Source: Candidatus Sericytochromatia bacterium
GTDB lineage: Bacteria; Cyanobacteriota; Sericytochromatia; UBA7694
Assembly (NCBI GenBank): GCA_913773825.1
Contig: CAJYHH010000391.1
Span: 1-10,431 of the forward strand
Length of the DNA: 10,431 nucleotides
Reading direction: 5' to 3'
Part shown: positions 1 through 6,607 of the stretch, piece after piece
Layout: each line of letters begins with the position of its first letter
How positions within the stretch are numbered: position 1 is the stretch's first letter
Made by a program: the position numbers and the translations under genes
The notes under the pieces: model-generated
What the model saw: the letters and a program-made list of their open reading frames with translations, nothing else
What the model was told of the DNA's origin: nothing
Databases searched by the model: none

Positions 1-3000
1 GGTAGTGAGTGGATTCTTGACCAGGCCGCTCGAAGCCTGACGGTCCGGAGTTATCCAGAAGCCCAAGAACAATTTCGCATTGAACTGCCGGGCCCCAGCA
101 TCAACTTTGACAATCTCGAAGCCAGCGGCACCCATCTTACGTTGTTTAACCCTGAGACCTGTAAAAAAGCTGAACATATTAATTGGGCTCCAGGCCGTGA
201 GATTCGCCTGATCCGTTCAGCGCAGGGCTTATTTGTTAGCGGCGAGTTTTTGAATCAAAGTAATTTGCCGATCACGGATCGCTTTATAAGTTATGCCAAG
301 CCGCGTGGAACTGCAGATGCTGGCCCGCTGGATGTGTTTACCGGTCGTGGTGATCAGTGGCTGGCGATTGTTGATCGCGGGGCCGGTGTGGTCTATTTGA
401 TTGATTTAAAAGCTGGAAGCCTGTACCAGCAGTTTAGTTTAAGGGCAGCGGGCTCTGCACGGGCGATGAATCTGGCTCTTGATGAAGCGAACCGTCAGTT
501 TTATGTAGCTGATGGTACCAGTAGTCTGAGTGTCTGGAACTTTGAGGGTGAGCAAGTTCGTAAACTCTCTCCGGGTATGGGCCTGCTAGGTAACGTCTTG
601 CTGACAGATGATGGTCAGAGTTTGTATGTAATGGCCACTAAACCCAATCCGGGTTTAAAAGTGCTGGCAACAGATGGCAGCGTCAAAAAAGAAATTGCGA
701 TTAAAGGTGATTTATATAGCGTCGATAGCGATGCGCCAACTGACCTGATGGCTTTAACTCCAGATGGCGCCCATCTGCTGTTTATGACTTATCTAAATGA
801 CCCTGAGCCGTTTACGCCTGTGATTACAGTGGTTGAGACAGAGCGCCAAAAAACCACTCAGCGTTTTTCGATTAAAGACGGGACTCGCCCCAGTCTCCTG
901 AGCTTTATGGGCATGAACCCATTGGCAACTAAAAACCAGACTTTAGTGGATCTTTTGCTGTCTCTAGAACAGATCAATGCTGACCAGTTACATAATGCCC
1001 GGATTGCAATACGTGAAAAAGCCGCGATTGCCCAGGCTCAGGAAGCCGCTGCAGCGCCCGTCATGGACCTGGATCAGCGTGCTTTTGAAGAAGCCCAGCG
1101 TGAAAAAGAAGAAGCCGCTGAAGCTGAAACGCCCACTGAAGACGGTAAAGCCCAGGAAGTCTTTAAGCCTGAAAAAGCGCCCCAGATGAATATTTCACCG
1201 GTTGCTGACGAACTGATTGTGGATCATTGCTGGCGCGTGATTTACAACGAAAGCCGGGGTGAAGTAGATGTTAAAGCAGAGGCTTATGCCGAGCAGTTAC
1301 AGCGCTTGCAGGCAGCAGCGACTCGCGCTCGTAATGAGCTGGAATGGCATAATGGCGCCATTATTCGCTTAAAAGATTTTTTAAACGGCAAAGCTTTTGA
1401 AGTTGTGATTATGCGCGATCAGATGGAGATTATGCTGCATAAACATGAGCGCGACAGCCTGGTTAAATCCGGCATGCCGACAGTGCCTTCTAATTGTCCG
1501 AACTGTTCCAAGCCCTTGTTTGGCAGCTATATCTGCTCGTATTGCGGTTATGAAATTGAACGCCCTGAAGAGTTACTCAAACGCGGACTGATCTCGATTG
1601 CGTCAATTACACCGCTTGAAAACCTGGTTGAAGGCCATTTTCTGCTGATTGATATTGAAGGCAAACGTCTGCTTGAAATTGACACCAATCGCAGTATTGT
1701 CTGGTCGATGGGTAAAGATATTTTGTCAGAAGGCTCACTGGATCTGCACTTTCCTCGGGACGTTGTCAGAATGTCCAATCGCAATACGCTGATTACGGAT
1801 TATTCTCAGAATCGCGTTGTTGAAGTGACACCCAGTGGGCGGGTGTTTTGGGAATACAATGCCCGTAAATCTTCTGAACACGCCCTGAGTAACCCTGTGC
1901 GCGCCACTGCAAACGGTTTGCAGCATGTCTTAATTGTTGACCAGGGCCGCCATCGCGTTTTAGAAGTAAACAAAGAATCTGATTTTTTGATGGTTTATGG
2001 CCAGCTGGATAATCCCGGAATTGGCGATGGCCAGCTCAATATGCCCAGTGATATTCAGCGTCTGGTTAACGGGAATCTGCTGATTACAGATACGGGCAAT
2101 CATCGCGTGATTGAACTGGAAGACTCTCGTTTGGTCTGGCAATATGGCAACCCCGAAAATCAGGAGTCGGGTGGCTATGGCAATGATTTGGGCTTTTTGA
2201 GCTATCCGCAGTCTGCCTTGCGCTTAAATAATGGCAATACCTTGATTGTCGATGCGGGAAACCTGCGCTTAATTGAAATTACGCCTGAAGGCGAATTGGC
2301 CTGGGAATACCGGACCAATGAAGGAGCGGAAGAGCATCAGATGGACTCTCCCTTCCGCGCCGCTAAAACCGCAGACGGTCTGGTTATGGTGCTGAGTGAG
2401 ACAGCCGTGATGGAAATTGATCCAAAAGAAAACAAGGTGGTTTGGGCTTGCCAGCTGTCAGAGTTTGAACGGGCCAAAATGGTGCTGAAAGCCGAAGCCC
2501 AGACCAAGCGCTTTATGAAGCACGGTGTGCGTAATCCTTATACCCGCACTAAAACGGAAGACGGCCCGTCTGAAGAAGCCCAGAGTCGTCTGCAGGAACT
2601 AATTGCCAAACGTCTGGCGACCACCCGCAGTCCTGTACACGCCAACAAAGCCCATGTGACGACCTTTAGCAAAGAAACCCTGGAGCCCTTGGACTTCTTT
2701 TTGGTTGATCGCAGCCGCAATCGCCTGATGAGAATTGACCGTGAAGGCCAGATCTCCTGGCGTTATGGCGAAAAAGAACAAGAGACGCTTAACAAGCCCC
2801 ATGGCTGTGTTAAAACCCCAGAAGGACGTGCACTTTTAACCGATACAGACGGCCATCGGATTATCGAAATTGATCCCAGCAATAATCAGATTACCTGGTC
2901 ATTTGGTAAAGCCGGCACGCCTCTAAACGGCGCTGAAGGCGTTAATCGCCCTCGTTCTGCGCTTGTGCTTAAAAGCGGAAACATTTTAGTCACGGATCAA

Positions 3001-3507
3001 AATAATCGACGGGTCTTTGAAGTCAGTAAACACGGCGTTGTCGTCTGGCAATATGACGGCGTTGTAGGGCCTTATTATGCAGAGCGCCTGGCCAATGGCA
3101 ATACGCTGGTTGTGGACTGGAGCGCTCATTATGTGTGCGAAGTCAATAAAGCCAAAGAAGTGGTCTGGAGCTTTGGGGAACGCAAAACCTCTGGCAATGA
3201 CGGGACCCATCTGAGTTATCCAGAGCACGCCACTCGTCTGGCAAACGGCCATACTTTAATTACCGATACGCGAAATGATCGGGTGATTGAAGTCAACGCT
3301 GAAGGGCTGATTGTCTGGGAATTAAAAGGCAGTGGCGACGTTAAATTTGGCTCGCCGACTTATTCCGGCAGACTCAAAGACGGGCACACCTTAGTGATTC
3401 ACAGCTCAAATCGCCAGATGTTAGAAGTCGATGCTGAACATAAACTCTATTGGAAGTTTATGTTACCCTTTGAGCGCCCCGTAGTTAAGGCACCGGCAGG
3501 TAACTAA
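1..3507 (+). CDS. Giant multi-propeller protein with NHL-like repeats, coiled coil and zinc ribbon (5' end outside window)
   Basis: The frame is open from the first base, so the start lies upstream; a TTG at 142 is an internal Leu codon, not a convincing start. Order of parts: a WD40/YVTN-like beta-rich region to about 940; a charged Ala/Glu-rich coiled coil at about 945-1170 and a second helical stretch at 1264-1460; a zinc ribbon with Cys codons at 1495, 1504, 1534 and 1543 (CPNC...CSYC); then twelve repeats of the type NGNTLITD..N.RVIEV...G.VVW.YG. Six repeats lie at about 1600-2455 and six at about 2680-3465, separated by a basic helical insert at about 2465-2680. This reads as two six-bladed propellers. 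NHL propellers usually bind protein, RNA or glycan ligands; no catalytic site is visible. The reducing-type zinc ribbon suggests a cytoplasmic protein or face, but the N-terminus and any signal peptide are not seen. It is the first visible gene of a tightly packed four-gene run. Function is inferred only as scaffold or binding protein. Confidence 0.92.
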   Translation, partial: GSEWILDQAARSLTVRSYPEAQEQFRIELPGPSINFDNLEASGTHLTLFNPETCKKAEHINWAPGREIRLIRSAQGLFVSGEFLNQSNLPITDRFISYAKPRGTADAGPLDVFTGRGDQWLAIVDRGAGVVYLIDLKAGSLYQQFSLRAAGSARAMNLALDEANRQFYVADGTSSLSVWNFEGEQVRKLSPGMGLLGNVLLTDDGQSLYVMATKPNPGLKVLATDGSVKKEIAIKGDLYSVDSDAPTDLMALTPDGAHLLFMTYLNDPEPFTPVITVVETERQKTTQRFSIKDGTRPSLLSFMGMNPLATKNQTLVDLLLSLEQINADQLHNARIAIREKAAIAQAQEAAAAPVMDLDQRAFEEAQREKEEAAEAETPTEDGKAQEVFKPEKAPQMNISPVADELIVDHCWRVIYNESRGEVDVKAEAYAEQLQRLQAAATRARNELEWHNGAIIRLKDFLNGKAFEVVIMRDQMEIMLHKHERDSLVKSGMPTVPSNCPNCSKPLFGSYICSYCGYEIERPEELLKRGLISIASITPLENLVEGHFLLIDIEGKRLLEIDTNRSIVWSMGKDILSEGSLDLHFPRDVVRMSNRNTLITDYSQNRVVEVTPSGRVFWEYNARKSSEHALSNPVRATANGLQHVLIVDQGRHRVLEVNKESDFLMVYGQLDNPGIGDGQLNMPSDIQRLVNGNLLITDTGNHRVIELEDSRLVWQYGNPENQESGGYGNDLGFLSYPQSALRLNNGNTLIVDAGNLRLIEITPEGELAWEYRTNEGAEEHQMDSPFRAAKTADGLVMVLSETAVMEIDPKENKVVWACQLSEFERAKMVLKAEAQTKRFMKHGVRNPYTRTKTEDGPSEEAQSRLQELIAKRLATTRSPVHANKAHVTTFSKETLEPLDFFLVDRSRNRLMRIDREGQISWRYGEKEQETLNKPHGCVKTPEGRALLTDTDGHRIIEIDPSNNQITWSFGKAGTPLNGAEGVNRPRSALVLKSGNILVTDQNNRRVFEVSKHGVVVWQYDGVVGPYYAERLANGNTLVVDWSAHYVCEVNKAKEVVWSFGERKTSGNDGTHLSYPEHATRLANGHTLITDTRNDRVIEVNAEGLIVWELKGSGDVKFGSPTYSGRLKDGHTLVIHSSNRQMLEVDAEHKLYWKFMLPFERPVVKAPAGN

Positions 3508-3546
3508 AGCTGGATACTCAAGCCGATACTCAGCAGCCGCTTAACC

Positions 3547-3549
3547 AGG
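3547..3549 (+). promoter_or_regulatory. Possible Shine-Dalgarno (AGG) for a CTG start of the SDR gene
   Basis: AGG stands 5 nt before the CTG at 3555, and an A-rich, weakly structured codon stretch follows it. This favours CTG 3555 over the other candidate, CTG 3510, which lies 8 nt after an AGGT at 3498-3501 and 2 bp after the preceding stop codon. The choice between the two is not settled. Confidence 0.35.
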
Positions 3550-3554
3550 CTGGT

Positions 3555-4310
3555 CTGAACAAACAGACCAAACAGATTCTGGTCACGGGCGGCAGTCGAG
3601 GGATTGGTCTGGCGATTGCTGAGTTGCTGGCCACTCAGGGTTATAGAGTCACGATTGCGGCCCGTGGGTCAGAGGCTTTAGCTGCTGCTCAGCAGGCAGC
3701 AGCGGCTAAAGGATTAAGCCTTAAAACGCTGGTGATAGATGTTGCTGATTCAGCGAGTGTAAGTGCCGGTTTTGGACACTTTAACCAGCTTTATGCTTTG
3801 GTTCATGCTGCGGGTGCTGGCGCTTATTCAGAGTTATGGGATCCAGATGATCCTCAGATCTGGCAAAAAGTGATGCGCTGTAACTTAGATGGGGCGTATT
3901 ACTGCACCCGCGAAGCCGCTTTGCGCATGACAGATGGCGGGCGTTTGCTGTTGATTTCGTCAACTTTGGGTCTGCGCGGCATGCGTAACAGCCACGCATA
4001 TTGTGCCTCTAAACATGGCGTGATTGGCTTAACGCGGGCTTTAGCCCTTGATCTGGCCGAAAAAGCAATTACGGTTAACGCGATTTGTCCGGGTTGGGTC
4101 GAAACGGACATGGCCCGTGAAGATTTAGCCGCCATGTCTGAGCGTTACGGCATTGCTCCAGCTGAACTTGAAGCGGCAGAGCTGGCGGCTGTGCCAATTG
4201 GACGCTGGATTCAACCTGCTGAAGTGGCGGGTTTAGCGGGTTATTTAATCTCGCCCTCTGCCGCTGCGATAACCGGCCAGGCGCTGGAAATCAGCGGGGG
4301 GCTTGCTTGA
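3555..4310 (+). CDS. Classical short-chain dehydrogenase/reductase (SDR, FabG-like), probable CTG start
   Basis: This is an NAD(P)-dependent oxidoreductase of the classical SDR family, about 251 residues, which is the usual length. The Rossmann motif TGGSRGIG is encoded at 3585-3608. Further on come HAAGAG (the NNAG-like motif), the Asn of CNLDG, the catalytic Ser codon at 3960 (LLISS), the catalytic Tyr at 3999 and Lys at 4011 (YCASK), VNAICPGWVETDM, and the C-terminal ITGQALEISGG. The full N-S-Y-K set is present, so it should be active. The first ATG/GTG/TTG in frame is TTG 3624, downstream of the cofactor motif, so that start would give a dead protein. The frame is bounded upstream by a TAA at 3501, leaving CTG 3510 or CTG 3555; 3555 gives the usual SDR N-terminus (NKQTKQILVTGG). 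Substrate cannot be read from sequence; FabG-like ketoreductases and sugar or alcohol dehydrogenases are all possible. It overlaps the next gene by 4 bp. Confidence 0.93.
   Translation: MNKQTKQILVTGGSRGIGLAIAELLATQGYRVTIAARGSEALAAAQQAAAAKGLSLKTLVIDVADSASVSAGFGHFNQLYALVHAAGAGAYSELWDPDDPQIWQKVMRCNLDGAYYCTREAALRMTDGGRLLLISSTLGLRGMRNSHAYCASKHGVIGLTRALALDLAEKAITVNAICPGWVETDMAREDLAAMSERYGIAPAELEAAELAAVPIGRWIQPAEVAGLAGYLISPSAAAITGQALEISGGLA
4296..4301 (+). promoter_or_regulatory. G-rich ribosome binding site supporting the TTG start at 4307
   Basis: A run of six Gs lies 5 nt before the TTG at 4307, inside the end of the SDR gene. The TTG overlaps the SDR stop codon as TTGA, a classic translational coupling arrangement. 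The start is further supported because it places a good signal peptide at the N-terminus. Confidence 0.5.
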
Positions 4311-5371
4311 ACTGGCTGCGCCGTAGTCAACACCAAGCTAAACGCCTGGGACTTGGCGCTTTACTGACCATCAGTCTTAATCTGGCTCTTACAACAGAAG
4401 TCCAGGCTGCAGCACATGCCCATAACCGTCAGGGCCGTTATAAGCAGCTGCTGGCTAAAATTGACTGCCCAAGCCAATACGAAAAGCCTGGGGATGAATA
4501 TCTGGTTTTTGGTTTTTCTGAAGATCCAGGCGGCCGTTATTGTAATCAAAAAGTGCCTAAAAGCGGCTATTGGGTTTATGTTTACCCACACTGGTATATT
4601 TGGGGTAAAGAAGATTTTAGCGCTGTGGGCATGGCGATGCTTAAAAAACAAGTCAAGCTGAGACAGCGTACAATTACAATCGAGCTGGCTTATTATAAAC
4701 CCCATCGCCGTTGGGCAGAGTTACGTTTAGATCAGGCTGCTGAAACCTTACAAGATCTAGAAAGATTTACAGGCAAGCCTTTTCCGGGGCAAAACCCTTA
4801 TCGAATTGAAGAAAATCCTGATTTGCCCAAAGAAAACTTATTGGGGCAGGCCAGTCATCGTGATATGGAGCTCGCCCCGCCTGGTATCAGTTCGGCCTGG
4901 ACCTTGACTCATGAAGGTGTGCATATCTGGAATCACCGGACTGAGGCGGCCTGGATTTGTGAGGGTTTAGCTGACACAATTGGCTGGCTGTTGATGTATG
5001 AAAACGAATTTGCGTTTTCCAAACAAGAAACCCTAAACGATTATTTAGCCAATTGGCGCACCGTCATGGAAAGTGATGAAGATGCGCCCTTAGATCGCTA
5101 TTACGATGATCTGCCCCAGGGCAAAGCGATGCAGTTCTGGCTGATGCTTTATGAACTCTACGGCCCAGATTTACTTTCAGAAGTCTTAATTGCCAGTACT
5201 GAAAATACTGAGTTTAATGCTGATGATTTTAGAGAACTTCTCAGCCACTACGCAGGCTCAAAAACCCATCGCCTGATGAGTGGCTGGGTGGTCAGAGGGC
5301 CCTATTATGTACGTCAGGCGCGAGATTTTGGCCCGATTCATTATCCACTGCCTGATAAAATTGAGCTCTGA
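4307..5371 (+). CDS. Secreted HExxH zinc metallopeptidase-like protein (gluzincin / peptidase-MA type)
   Basis: A 354-residue protein with a probable Sec signal peptide: basic N-region (residues 5-13, two Arg and a Lys), hydrophobic core LGLGALLTISLNLALTT, and an AxA-like cleavage region near residues 34-38 (VQAAAHA). The central motif THEGVHIW gives zinc-binding His202 and His206 with catalytic Glu203; twelve residues later comes WICEGLAD, whose Glu219 fits the third zinc ligand of gluzincins. The layout resembles peptidase-MA and plant basic-secretory-protein (BSP) families, where HExxH is followed by an EGIAD-type motif, but the rest of the protein is not recognised. Aromatic-rich segments (YWVYVYPHWYIW) flank the N-terminal half, and Cys54 and Cys79 could form a disulfide after export. 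Likely acts outside the cytoplasmic membrane; substrate unknown. It begins on a TTG overlapping the SDR stop and ends 2 bp before the LanC-like gene. The peptidase role is inferred from motif only. Confidence 0.9.
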   Translation: MNWLRRSQHQAKRLGLGALLTISLNLALTTEVQAAAHAHNRQGRYKQLLAKIDCPSQYEKPGDEYLVFGFSEDPGGRYCNQKVPKSGYWVYVYPHWYIWGKEDFSAVGMAMLKKQVKLRQRTITIELAYYKPHRRWAELRLDQAAETLQDLERFTGKPFPGQNPYRIEENPDLPKENLLGQASHRDMELAPPGISSAWTLTHEGVHIWNHRTEAAWICEGLADTIGWLLMYENEFAFSKQETLNDYLANWRTVMESDEDAPLDRYYDDLPQGKAMQFWLMLYELYGPDLLSEVLIASTENTEFNADDFRELLSHYAGSKTHRLMSGWVVRGPYYVRQARDFGPIHYPLPDKIEL

Positions 5372-5373
5372 GT

Positions 5374-6592
5374 ATGCTTTACCAGCCTGAACGACATCTG
5401 CAGCTAAAGCCTTTGGACTGGAACCCTGAACGGGTCAAAGCCTGGCTGAGTGTCTTTGCCCAGGCAGCGCTTAAAAGCAAAGCCCAAACAGCTCGTTGGC
5501 CGATTCATCCTCGTGATGCTAGTGATTTTGGCGATCAGAAGCTGATTCCCCGTCTCACAACTCTCTATTGTGGTGAAGCAGGTGTCTGGCTGGCTCTGGC
5601 GCGTTTAGCTCAAGCTGGATATATTCAACTGCCCCAGCCCCTGGCTGAAATTTATAGCGAATTGCTGCAGGCCTATACAGCGGCTCCAGAAACTGGTGAA
5701 CGCGTGCCCTCCTGGTTTTTGGGTGAGAGTAGTCTTTTGACCGCGAGTTGGCTGGCTCAGCCGGATCGACAAATCGAAGACCAGCTTGAAGCTGTAATTT
5801 GTGCGAACCGGCAAAATCCAACTCGTGAAGCGCTCTGGGGTGCGCCGGGCACGATGATTGGGTCTTTGTTTTTATGGGAGCAGAGCCACAAACAACGCTG
5901 GGCTGATATTTATCGCCAGAATGTTGAAGCCATTTGGGATAGCTGGCATTTTGACGAACCCTCTCAAACCTGGCTCTGGGAACAAGATATGTATGGCCGT
6001 CAGACCCGTTATCTGGGCGCCGGTCATGGCTGGGCAGGTAATCTGTACCCGCTCTGGCGTGGCTATGACTTGCTGACAGCTGAGCAGCAGCAGTCACTCA
6101 GTGAACGAACCATCAGTGGCTTAAACCAACTGATTCAGGTCTGTCCCCCAGGGGCAAACTGGCCGGCTCTGCCGGGGGGGGGTGCAACACATGCTGTTGC
6201 AATGGTGCCATGGTGCGCCAGGTATGATTACCTCGCTGCGCTTTGCGGTGGCTCATTTGCCAGAGGTCTTGCCGCTGTTGCTTCAAGGGGGTGAGTTAAT
6301 TGTTCAGGCTGGTGCTTTAAACAAAGGGGTTTCGATTTGTCACGGGACAGACGGCAATGGTCTGGCTTTGCTTGAACTTTATCGCCTGACAGCTGACCCA
6401 CGCTGGCTGGAACGTGCCCGCCAGTTTGCAAGCTGGGCGCTTGAACAATCAGAACAAGCCTTTAAACACCAGGGCCATTGGCATTATAGTCTTTGGACAG
6501 GAGATGCCGGTCTGGCCTGTTTTCTCTTAGATTGTCTGGATGGTGAGCCGAAAGGTTTACCGGGTTTAGACGCCTTCTGGTCTTCGGTTTAG
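5374..6592 (+). pseudogene. LanC-like (LANCL-type) zinc protein, frameshifted at a nine-G run
   Basis: Two overlapping frames together encode one LanC-like protein of about 405 residues, the usual length of LanC/LANCL proteins. The first frame (ATG 5374, stop 6292-6294) carries LYCGEAG (residues 64-70), ALWGAPG (153-159) and GAGHGWAGN (215-223), whose His218 corresponds to the active-site His of NisC. The second frame (to TAG 6590-6592) carries WCHGAPG (zinc Cys codon at 6206) and CHGTDGN (zinc Cys at 6338 and His at 6341). Removing one G from the run at 6174-6182 joins them as ANWPALPGG-VQHMLLQWCHG, the spacing expected in the family. WCHGAPG and GAGHG resemble mammalian LANCL proteins more than lantibiotic LanC (WCYG). 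LanC proteins add Cys thiols to dehydroamino acids; LANCL proteins add glutathione to them. No LanB, LanM or precursor peptide is nearby, so the role here is open. The shift may be a sequencing error, phase variation or true decay. It starts 2 bp after the peptidase stop. Confidence 0.9.
6174..6182 (+). repeat. Homopolymer of nine Gs at the frameshift in the LanC-like gene
   Basis: The run consists of nine consecutive Gs between the CC of a Pro codon and TGCAAC. Eight Gs (or 5 or 11) would keep the gene in one frame; nine shift it. Such runs are prone to replication slippage and to base-calling error. Confidence 0.95.
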
Positions 6593-6607
6593 GACGGATG
6601 ATCAAAT

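Noticed and set aside
142..144. TTG 142 as the start of the propeller protein
   Set aside because: The frame is open and protein-like back to base 1, with no ribosome site before 142; the gene starts outside the window.
977..1189. Lysine/proline-rich 70-residue ORF inside the propeller gene
   Set aside because: It is the +1 reading of the Glu/Ala/Lys-rich coiled-coil codons.
5555..6097. 180-residue minus-strand ORF opposite the LanC-like gene
   Set aside because: The plus strand here carries clear LanC motifs; the antisense product has a low-complexity, family-less look and no ribosome site, so it is a shadow frame.
1..6592. A classical lantibiotic biosynthesis cluster
   Set aside because: Only a LanC-like protein is present; no dehydratase, precursor peptide, leader protease of known type or transporter is visible.
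6540..6607. A transcription terminator between the convergent LanC-like and SNF2 genes
   Set aside because: Only 15 bp separate the stops, and the short complementary stretches near the end of the LanC-like gene (CCGAA...TTCGG) are too weak and lack a T-run.
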